DNA from: an uncultured Salinimicrobium sp.
GTDB taxonomy: Bacteria; Bacteroidota; Bacteroidia; Flavobacteriales; Flavobacteriaceae
Direction of reading: 5' to 3'
Assembly (NCBI GenBank): GCA_946887075.1
Contig: CAMPKA010000014.1
Location: 1 to 64,000, forward strand
Length of the DNA: 64,000 nt
Part shown: positions 1 to 8,077 of the stretch, piece by piece
How the letters are laid out: every line of letters begins with the position of its first letter
Position numbering within the stretch: the first letter of the stretch is position 1
Translations under genes and position numbers: made by a program
Notes under the pieces: model-generated
What the model was told of the DNA's origin: nothing
The model's database searches: none
What the model saw: the letters and a program-made list of their open reading frames with translations, nothing else

Positions 1-269
1 TTATTTAACTTATCCTTTATCAAAATTTTATCCTTATAAAATTTAATATCTTTTCCAGGATCAGCAATTGGCCCTAGTACAGAATTATTATTTGTTTCCA
101 GCTGGATATAAGTTAAATCTGAAGTTATTTCACTTAAGTTTAATTTTTTTTCTTCTTTATTATATACGTTGGTAAGGTCAATAATTGGCAAATCTGTAAA
201 TGGCAATTCTTTTTCTCCATGTTTACAGGAAAAAAATAATAATACAGCGATTAAAGGGTAATATCTCAT
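1..269 (-). CDS. 6-bladed beta-propeller lipoprotein (3' end beyond window)
   Basis: The minus-strand frame opens with ATG at 269-267 and stays open to the left edge, so only about the first 89 residues are visible. The protein starts MRYYPLIAVLLFFSC, a lipoprotein signal with the likely lipidated Cys at 15. The following stretch (LSEITSDLTYIQLETNNNS, then a Gly/Pro turn and KFYKDKILI) matches the opening of the two complete beta-propeller lipoproteins at 4717-5955 and 6428-7537. That start, a YIxLE-type strand followed by a K-rich strand, is typical of the Bacteroidota 6-bladed beta-propeller family (DUF5128-like). Function in this family is largely unknown; a surface or periplasmic binding role is inferred. 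It is the last visible gene of the run that includes the signal peptidase, the Wzy_C protein and the small Cys-rich peptide. Confidence 0.7.
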   Translation of the reverse strand, partial: MRYYPLIAVLLFFSCKHGEKELPFTDLPIIDLTNVYNKEEKKLNLSEITSDLTYIQLETNNNSVLGPIADPGKDIKFYKDKILIKDKLN

Positions 270-285
270 TTTTTTTAATTAGTTG

Positions 286-315
286 AAAGGCCACCTTTCG
301 TTCTAGATGACCTTT
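286..315 (-). other. Intercistronic stem-loop between peptide gene and beta-propeller gene
   Basis: Positions 286-293 (AAAGGCCA) pair with 308-315 (TGACCTTT) through eight base pairs, one of them G-U, with a 14-base loop. The element lies in the 62-base gap between the small Cys-rich peptide gene and the beta-propeller gene, both on the minus strand. On the transcribed strand the 3' side is A-rich, without a U-run, so it is not a classical terminator. It may be an mRNA-processing or stability element that sets different levels for the two genes; this is inference. Confidence 0.35.
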
Positions 316-331
316 TTCTTTAAAATTGTAT

Positions 332-667
332 TTAAGCGTTAGCGCAGTCGTCAGTTACACACACTACCATTTGATTGTAGGGAAGTTCCTCCAAACTCTT
401 GTCTTCTTGACATTTAGCTGCCTGACCACATAAAAAACCATCACTATTAAAACAATCTACGGTTGTTGTTATAAATCCGTGTCGGGAATAATGTGTAGGA
501 CCAGGGGTTACGCAGGCTTCTTCCCCTTCCTCAGTTTGTGCAAAAGCGGTTTCTCCAAGATCTGCAAGAGTAAAATTACTTACAACTTCTGAATCAGAAA
601 TTGTGGTAAGCGAACCACCTATAATTAAAGCAGTAAGCATAATTAAATAAAGGAATTTTGATTTCAT
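332..667 (-). CDS. NVEALA-like exported six-cysteine peptide
   Basis: This gene encodes 111 residues if it starts at MKSKFLYL (ATG 667-665). An upstream ATG at 706 would add 13 residues ahead of the hydrophobic segment and is less likely. Residues 4-21 form a hydrophobic signal-like segment. The stretch NFTLADLGETAFAQTEEGE (31-49) resembles the signature of Bacteroidota NVEALA-family small exported proteins (V-x-LxDL-x-NVEALA-x). The mature part has six Cys (52, 72, 80, 86, 103, 108), enough for three disulfides. It lies downstream of signal peptidase I and a Wzy_C/TPR protein and upstream of a 6-bladed beta-propeller lipoprotein, all on one strand. The family has no established function. A secreted substrate of the neighbouring enzymes is the natural hypothesis. 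The family assignment is by motif only. Confidence 0.7.
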   Translation of the reverse strand: MKSKFLYLIMLTALIIGGSLTTISDSEVVSNFTLADLGETAFAQTEEGEEACVTPGPTHYSRHGFITTTVDCFNSDGFLCGQAAKCQEDKSLEELPYNQMVVCVTDDCANA

Positions 668-779
668 AATTTTAAATCTTAAAGTTAATAATCTAAGTTT
701 TCTCATATATCATTTCAGAGAAGCCAATACGTAACTAGCAATAACGGTTATACATCTTTGTCACTGGCCTCCTTTCTCT

Positions 780-2702
780 TTAATCGTTAGCATATGTGTC
801 TATCAAATTTTTCATCTCAGTTTTCATTTCGTTTAATGCAACAGAACTTATTTTTTCTTTTTTATCCAGTAATTTCTTAGCCAGTGAAACAGCTTTTTGT
901 TCGTTGTTCGTTTCCACATAAAGTTTCACAAGCAAAAATTTAGGATAAAACATCGCGGGTTGCATATAGCCTGCTCTCTTATAAGCTTTTTCTGCTAGCG
1001 TATACTGTCTTAATTGCATATAATTATCTCCCAGTGTAATCATGGAAAACACGTCACTGCCATAAGTATGGCTTTTTTTTAAAATAGCATTGCTTTCCTT
1101 ATTTTCGTTGTTAAGAGATAGAGCTTTTGCATATTCCTGAAGAAATCTATCATCCGCCATGAGTTGAGGCAATAGTGGCTTATATTCTTTAATAGCATCT
1201 GCGTAAAGTTGGTAAGTGAATAAGTGGTGAGCCCTAACCCAATGCGTTAATGATTCATAGCGTTTATAAGAGCTATTTAAGAAGAATAGTATTCCTATAA
1301 AGACCAGGGGAATGAGAAGTTCGGGTAAATAACTGTTTTTTTTATTTAAAGGAAAAGTTTTGAAAGGCAAAAGAGTGCCCAAAACACTAAGAGCAATAAA
1401 AAAAAGTAGTTTGACGGACACGCCATTAAAAGGAGAATAAGTAAAACATCCAACAATGACTGCCATTAACAATCCGGAAAAACAAATCACTAGGCCTTTT
1501 TGGCTTTCTGAAAATGTATTTGTTCCGTTGGATTTTTCGGAAATCAAAATGTGTTGGAAAAGACTTCGCAAAAGCAAGAACATAATTAATATAAAGAGAA
1601 GTATCCCTATTATACCTATTTCTACCCAAACCTCCAGGAACTCATTATAGGCAATTTTTACATTACCCGCCAGAGAAGCCATTTTCCCATCCAGTTCTTC
1701 AGAATGAGATTCAAACCAATCAGCCTGCCAGTTATTATAATTGGCGTAAAAACTATGGTATCCGTGGCCTGCAAATGGCTTTTCCATTATCTTATTTAGG
1801 GTAACCTTATAAACCAATAAACGGCCATCTGCAGAATCTTTTTTTAACAGGTAGAATCCTGTGCATATGGTCATTATGAATACACATAAACCTACAATGC
1901 TTATTTTATTTAGCCTTCTATAGATACTTTTAAACCATTCCCAGTTATGGAACAGTAAAACCATACCACAACCTGCAAGCGCCATTAACCAGCCGGTTCG
2001 AATTTTCAAAACAGGTAAAAGAACAAGTGATGGTAGAAGGCTAATGATTGACAATAAAATAAGACCAAAAAGCGCAAATTTTCTGAAATAAACACCATTC
2101 CGATTATTGGGTAACCCAATGCCTTGTAACTGTTTGGAAGCGTAAAAATAAATACCTAAAGATATAGGGGCAATAGCCGCCAAAAAAAATGCTAAAGGTG
2201 CTGGATTAGCAAAACTACTCGTAACTTGAAAATAGGCATTATTCGATTGTTCACGGCCGTACAATTGCATAAAGCCTGCAACACTTTGCCCGATCGACAC
2301 CATCATAAGCACAACGCATAAAAGCAATAGAAAAGAAGTTCTGTATTTTGGTGCAGCTGAGGCGGTATAAAACCTGAAGCTAATGTAAAGGCCAACCAAC
2401 AAAGAGTTTATTGCAAATTTATCTAAAAGGAAAAGATTAGTGTTATCCAAAAAAATCCGGACCACTGTGTAGAAATATAAAACTATAACTGCTGCATCAA
2501 CCAGGTTAAATACTAAAGAACAAGGTTTTTTTTTAAAGAAAATATGGAATAAACCGAAAATCAAAACAAGGGCACTGCTCCCATAAAACCAAAATACTTT
2601 TCCCTTCACCACCCCAAAACGGATATCCGGAAAAACAGCAAATGGCGTGCTCAATAACAGAGCAACTAAAATAAAGAATATTATATTCCAGACTAGTTTC
2701 AA
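780..2702 (-). CDS. O-antigen ligase-like (Wzy_C) membrane protein with C-terminal TPR region
   Basis: This is a 640-residue polytopic membrane protein. Residues 1-480 carry about a dozen hydrophobic segments. A large periplasmic loop (about 290-350) includes GRLLVYKVTLNKIMEKP and GHGYHSFYANYNNWQ, followed by AYNEFLEVWVEIGIIG. This layout is that of the Wzy_C family: WaaL O-antigen ligases, Wzy polymerases and PglL/PilO-type O-oligosaccharyltransferases. The family motif often reads HNxxL; here the His position is Tyr (YNEFL). Residues about 500-630 are soluble and look like TPR helices (EYAKALSLNNENKES, LGDNYMQLRQYTLAEKAYK). Members transfer lipid-linked glycan to an acceptor at the outer face of the inner membrane. 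With no polysaccharide genes nearby, a protein or peptide acceptor is a reasonable inference, perhaps the adjacent Cys-rich peptide. Confidence 0.8.
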   Translation of the reverse strand: MKLVWNIIFFILVALLLSTPFAVFPDIRFGVVKGKVFWFYGSSALVLIFGLFHIFFKKKPCSLVFNLVDAAVIVLYFYTVVRIFLDNTNLFLLDKFAINSLLVGLYISFRFYTASAAPKYRTSFLLLLCVVLMMVSIGQSVAGFMQLYGREQSNNAYFQVTSSFANPAPLAFFLAAIAPISLGIYFYASKQLQGIGLPNNRNGVYFRKFALFGLILLSIISLLPSLVLLPVLKIRTGWLMALAGCGMVLLFHNWEWFKSIYRRLNKISIVGLCVFIMTICTGFYLLKKDSADGRLLVYKVTLNKIMEKPFAGHGYHSFYANYNNWQADWFESHSEELDGKMASLAGNVKIAYNEFLEVWVEIGIIGILLFILIMFLLLRSLFQHILISEKSNGTNTFSESQKGLVICFSGLLMAVIVGCFTYSPFNGVSVKLLFFIALSVLGTLLPFKTFPLNKKNSYLPELLIPLVFIGILFFLNSSYKRYESLTHWVRAHHLFTYQLYADAIKEYKPLLPQLMADDRFLQEYAKALSLNNENKESNAILKKSHTYGSDVFSMITLGDNYMQLRQYTLAEKAYKRAGYMQPAMFYPKFLLVKLYVETNNEQKAVSLAKKLLDKKEKISSVALNEMKTEMKNLIDTYAND

Positions 2703-2846
2703 AATTCCAAATTGTTAATATTTTTTATCAGTGGATATAGGTAATAAACTTTATATGCTTCTTACTTTTTACTAGGAAAAAGTACCAATACTGCATAACT
2801 CTTTGCATTAATTCCAATGCCAGGACTAAATCTTCAATTCCCGTTT

Positions 2847-3791
2847 TTAAATAGGTTTAAAAGATCGTTTCCAACGCATTCCACTCTTTTTCTCAGACAA
2901 TAAAACCATTTCCACCCTCCCAATTACATGATTATTTGGAAGAAAACCCCACATTCTTGAATCATAAGAAAACCTTCTATTGTCTCCCAACATAAAGTAA
3001 TAGTCTTGTTTAAAGACATATTTATTGGAGCAGTTACTATTTATACAAATTTTTCCATTCTTGACTTCCAATACATTTTTTTCAAAAACTACAATAATTT
3101 TTTCATAAATAGGGAGATTAAACTGGTCAAGAAAAACGGTATCTCCTTTGCCTGGAACCTGAATTGGACCAAATCTATATTTCCCCCAGCGCACGTTTTT
3201 ATTGTGTGGAAATATGTTTTTAAAATACGAATCCTTTATTTCTCCCAGACCCAAATTATCCGGAGGTATTAAATCTACGTTCACGGTCTTTTCCTCAACC
3301 AGTTGTTTGTTATTTATCAGGACTTTCCCGTTCTTTAATTCAATTATTTCCCCAGGCAAACCAATTAGACGCTTTATTAATGGTTTTCTTTTGGATATCG
3401 GAAAAGCAATTAAATAATCAAGGGTTTCAGTACTCGCTAATGCAACTTTTTCTTCTTGATTCCCAGTATCTAAAAAAAATGAATCGGTTTTGCTATGGTG
3501 ATACTTTTCATCTCCTACAGGTAAGTTAAATATTAACACATCACCCCGTTTAAAATTTGATAACTTAAATTTCCTTTCTGATATGTCGGAGCTCCCATCT
3601 GTAAACCTCAGGCCATAGGCTAATTTGTTAACTAAAACAAAATCTCCCGGAAGGATGGTATTGGTCATCGAATCTGAAGGTATATAGTAGGTGTCATAGG
3701 AGATGTACCCATAAAACAATATTGACCCTACAAGGATAAAACCAATTATTCTTTGGAAAAGGAAGTTTTTATAAGAATGTGGTTTTTTCAA
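2847..3791 (-). CDS. lepB: Signal peptidase I
   Basis: The gene encodes a 314-residue type I signal peptidase (S26 family), a membrane-anchored Ser/Lys protease that removes signal peptides at the periplasmic face. One transmembrane anchor spans residues 13-31. The catalytic Ser is in IPSDSM (Ser41), followed by the family pattern LPGDFVLVNK. The general-base Lys is in KRLIGLPGE (Lys140). The C-terminal box E is present as MLGDNRRFSYDSRMWGFLP. It has one anchor, whereas many Bacteroidota housekeeping LepB proteins are longer, so this may be an additional, dedicated copy. It is the first intact gene of the minus-strand run leading to the Wzy_C/TPR protein and the exported peptide, with 144 bases to the next gene. 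That position suggests it trims products of this cluster. Confidence 0.88.
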   Translation of the reverse strand: MKKPHSYKNFLFQRIIGFILVGSILFYGYISYDTYYIPSDSMTNTILPGDFVLVNKLAYGLRFTDGSSDISERKFKLSNFKRGDVLIFNLPVGDEKYHHSKTDSFFLDTGNQEEKVALASTETLDYLIAFPISKRKPLIKRLIGLPGEIIELKNGKVLINNKQLVEEKTVNVDLIPPDNLGLGEIKDSYFKNIFPHNKNVRWGKYRFGPIQVPGKGDTVFLDQFNLPIYEKIIVVFEKNVLEVKNGKICINSNCSNKYVFKQDYYFMLGDNRRFSYDSRMWGFLPNNHVIGRVEMVLLSEKKSGMRWKRSFKPI

Positions 3792-4431
3792 TATAAAATA
3801 CCATTAAGTTTGCTGACAACAGTTATACTTCTCAAAATATTTACTAAATATATTAAAAAAATGACAATAAACTATCGTGTTTACGTTCTCTACTTTTTAT
3901 AAAAGCGATATCACCGCCAGAGTTTTCTTCAGGACGCGTTGCGGTGACTACTTTCATCAGGTTTGGATACTTCTTCAACCAAGGTTTGAGTTGGTGGTTT
4001 GAGTATAACTTTTTACTGGTCCGACCAAAATATTCTCTGACCGCAGATAATTGAAGCCATCCCTCCCTTTTTTATTATTCATTGACCATGGGTTTGATCA
4101 AAACCAGTTTTTCGGTCCTTCCCTCAAAGGGGACCTGCGGGGCAAATTATCGATAACTTATTTCAGGTCGGGACATTACGTTGAAAAAAAGCTAACCAGG
4201 AAGGACCGTATTTTGCAACTCTTTTCAACTTGAGGGAAAAAGAATTCGAAGATATTTCCTTTAACTTCTGAAATGGTCATCAGAGCAGGAATATAGGAAG
4301 AAAATTTAGGTAATAGTATAAATTGTCTTTACGTCTGAAAAATCACTCTTCGAAGCCATTTGGAGTTTTCTTTCTCTTAGATCTTTGGATCTATTTTTAA
4401 CCGTGTTTTCTTTAATGTGATTTTCTGAAAA
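3792..4431. other. Gap with decayed coding traces
   Basis: No intact gene is supported here. On the minus strand an open frame without a start covers roughly 3880-4050 and reads in part LKPWLKKYPNLMKVVTATR, which looks like the middle of a real protein, with a faint ISL3-transposase flavour I could not confirm. Both sides are interrupted by stops in all frames checked. The stretch is most likely debris from gene decay or past insertion. Confidence 0.35.
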
Positions 4432-4656
4432 TTATGGCCGAACAAAGCTCTGATGAATCCGGCTCGAGCGAATAATGTTTCTTAAAGAATCCATTATGAT
4501 AGGAGAAGAAAATGGGATTATATTGGTTCCCTCTATAGTGACTGGGAGATAAGTCCTTTTAACTCCGACCTCTTTAAAAGTAACTTCTTTATCCTTTATT
4601 TTTTCCGAAACAATAGGATGCCACTTTGCATCATCAAAAATACATAGATATGCCAT
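4432..4656 (-). pseudogene. Fragment resembling the C-terminal end of a Bacteroidota transglutaminase-like protein
   Basis: A 74-codon frame contains FDDAKWHPI, KDKEVTFKEVG, TYLPVTIEGTNIIP and PFSSPIIMDS in an order that recalls the C-terminal domain of large exported transglutaminase-like proteins of Bacteroidota (W-x-P-I, then V-TFK-x-VG, YLPV, P-x-G-x-PF). Those proteins are several hundred residues long and no upstream domain is present here. The bases just upstream continue similar coding only in another frame, which fits a frameshifted remnant. The assignment is by pattern recall and remains weak. It lies 61 bases from the downstream end of a beta-propeller gene on the same strand. Confidence 0.35.
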
Positions 4657-4716
4657 TCTCTTTGGTCATATCTACCGTCCAACTGGATAAGGATCTTTGC
4701 TCTAATCCATAAGGTC

Positions 4717-5955
4717 TTAATTTTTTAAAGTTACTACCATCAATATGGGATTATCTTTTATTTCAGTGTTCTCTGTCAAAGCAAGAAAGCGTTCCTTGTA
4801 TTTGTCACCAATAAGTTCCGAGGCTGGTGATCTCCCTTCCATGTATTCTTTTAAGCGATACCCATAGGTCAACATATAGAACTTGTTGTCGGAAATTTTT
4901 CCCGTGGGCCAAAAGGGCAGGCCTCCATCGAGATCGTTATAGAAGGCAAAGTTGATTCCTTTCCTATTAATTTTATCAAACCGAACGGAAACTGCACTCT
5001 TTTTTGATTTGTCATAAAACACATGATTCAATCTTTTATCTTTTGCATAATAAATACGTGCAAAGATGTGATTGGAAGATTCAACCAAACTTTCAATGGT
5101 GTTATACTTAATTAATCTTGCCAAATCAAGGATTTTTCCTTCAGTCTGCATTCTCAGAGGCATCTTACCTTCCTCTCCGATATTGATCTCATATTTCCCT
5201 TGAAGCTCATAATTGTCATTGATCTTCCAAATTTTACTTTTTGAATAAGTACTGTTTTCAAAATAATGGAAATCTCCATCTAACCAATAGCCATTGCCTT
5301 TGAAACCGGCCAACCTGAAATTTTCATTTTCTGAGAGTTTTTCTTCTTCCGGTTTATTAAGAAGGCGTTTCAAAATTTTTCCGTTAGTATCCATAACAGT
5401 TAATCCGTAGAAATCTGAATATTGTCGGGTTCCCAAAGTATTCACAAATATCAGATCCGTTCCGTTGCTCACCAGTCCCAAAGACCAAAGATCAACCGGT
5501 AGGTCTTTAACGAGGGCTCCTTTCTCCGTAAAGAACATTACTTTTTTGGGATAAATATCATAAAGCACCACTAAATTCTTGTCATGTAGCAGCGCTATAT
5601 TTTCTAGATTGGTATATTCTCCGGGACCTCGGCCTTTATTACCGATTTTATTCAAAAAATTACCCGAGGCATCAAAAAGAAATACTTCATCGGAAGTATC
5701 TCTTACTAAGATCATATTGTCGGAAAATTTTATATTTTCTTCTGGTGAGCGAATTTCGTCGATTATAATTGAGCTGTCGCCTCCCAGGGGGATGTATTCT
5801 ATACTTTGCGCAATTTCACTGAGATTGACTTTCCGAACAGTCTTGTATGAATCCACTAGATCTATCCTGGCAATTTTTTCTTCCTCTGCTCTTTTTTTAT
5901 GACAGCCGGCAAAAAGAAATGGAGTAAGGGCAATTAAAATGAGTTTTTTAGACAT
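4717..5955 (-). CDS. 6-bladed beta-propeller lipoprotein
   Basis: This is a complete 412-residue protein if it starts at MSKKLILIALTPFLFAGC (ATG 5955). The frame extends to 6033, but the added 26 residues precede a perfect lipoprotein signal, so the later start is preferred. Lipidated Cys is at 18. The first blade has SLxEIAQSIEYIPLGGDSS, and the family hallmark NKIGNKGRGPGEYTNL follows around residue 105. The rest is a series of short beta repeats (VMFFTEKGALVKDL, FYGLTVMDTNGKILKRL). This matches the Bacteroidota 6-bladed beta-propeller lipoprotein family (DUF5128-like), which has no known activity. The protein is probably attached to the outer or inner membrane and binds a ligand or partner. 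Two relatives are in the same run (1-269 and 6428-7537). Confidence 0.8.
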   Translation of the reverse strand: MSKKLILIALTPFLFAGCHKKRAEEEKIARIDLVDSYKTVRKVNLSEIAQSIEYIPLGGDSSIIIDEIRSPEENIKFSDNMILVRDTSDEVFLFDASGNFLNKIGNKGRGPGEYTNLENIALLHDKNLVVLYDIYPKKVMFFTEKGALVKDLPVDLWSLGLVSNGTDLIFVNTLGTRQYSDFYGLTVMDTNGKILKRLLNKPEEEKLSENENFRLAGFKGNGYWLDGDFHYFENSTYSKSKIWKINDNYELQGKYEINIGEEGKMPLRMQTEGKILDLARLIKYNTIESLVESSNHIFARIYYAKDKRLNHVFYDKSKKSAVSVRFDKINRKGINFAFYNDLDGGLPFWPTGKISDNKFYMLTYGYRLKEYMEGRSPASELIGDKYKERFLALTENTEIKDNPILMVVTLKN

Positions 5956-6427
5956 TTTTTGAAAAATTTTGTTTTCTCCTAATGAATATAATACTTTTTC
6001 AGCATTCTTTTTGTAAGTCAGGTAGAAGAGCAAAATAGTATTTCAGCAATAGGATAAAACAAGAAAGAAGCAATATTGTTTTGGAAGGTATTGATCCTGT
6101 AGTTTTTATAGGGATGTAAAAACAAAGAAGGAAATACAGGGGAATTTCTCATTGCAGCATGGGACGCTTGGTGCCTGGAGGAAGATCTTGGAGTGGGATA
6201 TTCTTTGTCCATAAAGAAATAATATCCCAATAGGTGTATTGAGTTGTTATCAATCTTTTAATGGTGGCTTTTGCCAGATAGTGATTGGGGTATTTTCAAA
6301 CAACGGAGAAAATTTAACTTGCAATTTTTGGTTCTCGAAATTTTTGTCGAACGATAGATATGGTATGACTCCTAAAATTCAGAGAACAGTTTTTTAATAT
6401 TTTATTCTTTTAGAATTATTTTCACCA
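5956..6427. other. Intergenic region without recognisable gene
   Basis: This AT-rich gap separates the two complete beta-propeller genes. Short open frames exist on the minus strand (for example 6018-6230) but their translations show no signal peptide, motif or plausible composition. I see no clear terminator or TAnnTTTG promoter, so the downstream propeller may have a promoter here that I cannot identify. Confidence 0.4.
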
Positions 6428-7537
6428 TCAGTTACTTCCGAAACGGGCGATCGCCAAGACGGGATTGGCTTTGTAAATATCTTTCTTTTTTTCTTTCATC
6501 ATCTTCATATAATCCGACCATTCTAAATCCTCAGGATAAATGACACCATAGATAAAATCCTTATCATTATAAAGAAAATTAACACCTGCTCCTACATCAT
6601 TTGCTATGGTACTGGAATATTTAAGCGCACCGGTATGCTTGTTATACAGAGCAAACCATCCTCTTCTGGATTTTGAAAAATTGAAAAAAATTATATCAGG
6701 GTTTTCGAAAAATTTTGTGTAGAGAATTGTGGTATTTTCCAAGTCTACAACAGGCTCTGTATCAGAATAAATATGCCGGGCATCATTCCCCTTAAAGTCA
6801 AAATAATATTTTGGGAAGATTTTACCATCCTTTAAACGATAGACCTTATTACGAAAAAAGCGGAAAAAGGTTATGGAGTCACCGTAGTGTCTAAAATTGT
6901 ACGGCATTACATAAACAGGTTCAGTACCTTCAGGAACGGGAAAATGTTTGCTAAGGATAGCGAGGTTCTTATTAGTAACCATCAATTCGTGAGTAGAAAT
7001 TTGATCCATTAGGAATATTTTGAAATAGTAATGGCTACCATCAAAAGTTACCGATTCCAACCGTTCTTCTACTTTCTGTTCATTTTTGAACTTAAAATTC
7101 TCAAAAAATAAAAGACTTTTATTAGACCAATCAGAAATTACGATCCTATTATTAGCAGCTATAGCAAAATCGTTGATAGTATTGTATTCCCCGGGGCCTT
7201 TCCCTTGCCTACCTACTTTAGTTACAAAGTTGCCAGTACGATCAAAAACTAATAATGACTTGGTGATATCTTTATCTAAAATGTAGATATACTTATCGTC
7301 AACTTTCATTTTGTCTATTTCTCCTATAAGCGAATTCTCATTGGCTTCCAGCTCGATATACTCGAAATCACGGGCAAAATCTGAATGTTTGACCGTATCT
7401 GTTTCTAGATCGGTATCGATCCTTATAACCTGAAAGGAAGCATTGTTAAAAATTGGGGGAGAATCTTGTTCTTCAGAATTTATACAGGATTGAAGAAGGA
7501 TGACCAAAAGAAATAAAAAGTAAATTGCATTATTCAT
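6428..7537 (-). CDS. 6-bladed beta-propeller lipoprotein
   Basis: A 369-residue protein starting at MNNAIYFLFLLVILLQSC (ATG 7537; an ATG four codons upstream at 7549 is also possible). Cys18 is the likely lipidation site. The propeller begins with FARDFEYIELEANENSLIG, then DDKYIYILDKD, then the hallmark VGRQGKGPGEYNTINDF. The same G-x-GPGEY signature occurs in the 4717-5955 protein, but elsewhere the two sequences differ greatly, so they are old paralogues rather than a recent duplication. The family is abundant in Bacteroidota and of unknown function. This is the most upstream gene of the minus-strand run, and its 5' side faces a 540-base gap. Confidence 0.8.
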   Translation of the reverse strand: MNNAIYFLFLLVILLQSCINSEEQDSPPIFNNASFQVIRIDTDLETDTVKHSDFARDFEYIELEANENSLIGEIDKMKVDDKYIYILDKDITKSLLVFDRTGNFVTKVGRQGKGPGEYNTINDFAIAANNRIVISDWSNKSLLFFENFKFKNEQKVEERLESVTFDGSHYYFKIFLMDQISTHELMVTNKNLAILSKHFPVPEGTEPVYVMPYNFRHYGDSITFFRFFRNKVYRLKDGKIFPKYYFDFKGNDARHIYSDTEPVVDLENTTILYTKFFENPDIIFFNFSKSRRGWFALYNKHTGALKYSSTIANDVGAGVNFLYNDKDFIYGVIYPEDLEWSDYMKMMKEKKKDIYKANPVLAIARFGSN

Positions 7538-8077
7538 ACATGATTGCATTTGAAGACTTACCCATTTTCGGGCAAATTAGACATTTCTTTTTTTGGGTCA
7601 AGACCCAAAAAAATTGATTCAGGTGTTGATTGTAAAGAAGTCAAAAGTGGTGGATGAGGGGTTCACTAGATATATTTTCACTTGTTTTTTCCTCAATTCC
7701 ACCGTGTATCTCCTCGTGGTTTTCATGAACCAGTTAAGGAAAGAATTCGAAATTCGAACCAAATTTTTATTAATTTGAACTTTTCCTGAAAGCCGTAAAG
7801 CTTTATTGTGAGGCTACAAATCCTAGGTTGAGGATGGTTTTTAAATTTTCATAAGATGTAAAGCTGCTGACCTACGTCCTTTTTTGATCGGTGGTTTTTG
7901 GAGGAGGATAAGATTGTTTGGCTTAGTCTTTGTGTCATTGTATGGAAACCTATTCCACCTAAAAACGCTTTCCTTCCGACCTAAGTTTCATAAACAAAAT
8001 GTCCCTTAGAAGGAATGAATTTAAAGACTAAATATATTATCATTTAGCGAGAAAAATGTAGGGAAGTAAGGACAACT
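7538..8077. other. Divergent intergenic region, no gene recognised
   Basis: This stretch lies between a minus-strand beta-propeller gene and a plus-strand lipoprotein gene, so promoters of both should be here. A 61-codon plus-strand frame at 7593-7778 has no signal or motif and an unconvincing composition. I find no exact TAnnTTTG element with a well-placed -33 TTTG and no strong repeats. Confidence 0.4.

Noticed and set aside
4051..4233. 60-codon plus-strand frame in the left gap
   Set aside because: No signal, motif or credible composition, and it overlaps a coding-like stretch in the opposite direction; treated as chance.
6169..6182. Partial match to the tRNA-Phe 3' end (TGGTGCCT followed by GGAGGA), a possible attachment-site remnant
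   Set aside because: Only eight consecutive bases match and the next bases differ; too short to claim integration.
7593..7778. 61-codon plus-strand frame in the divergent gap
   Set aside because: Although it has a hydrophobic stretch, there is no promoter, no recognisable family and the composition fits random AT-rich DNA.
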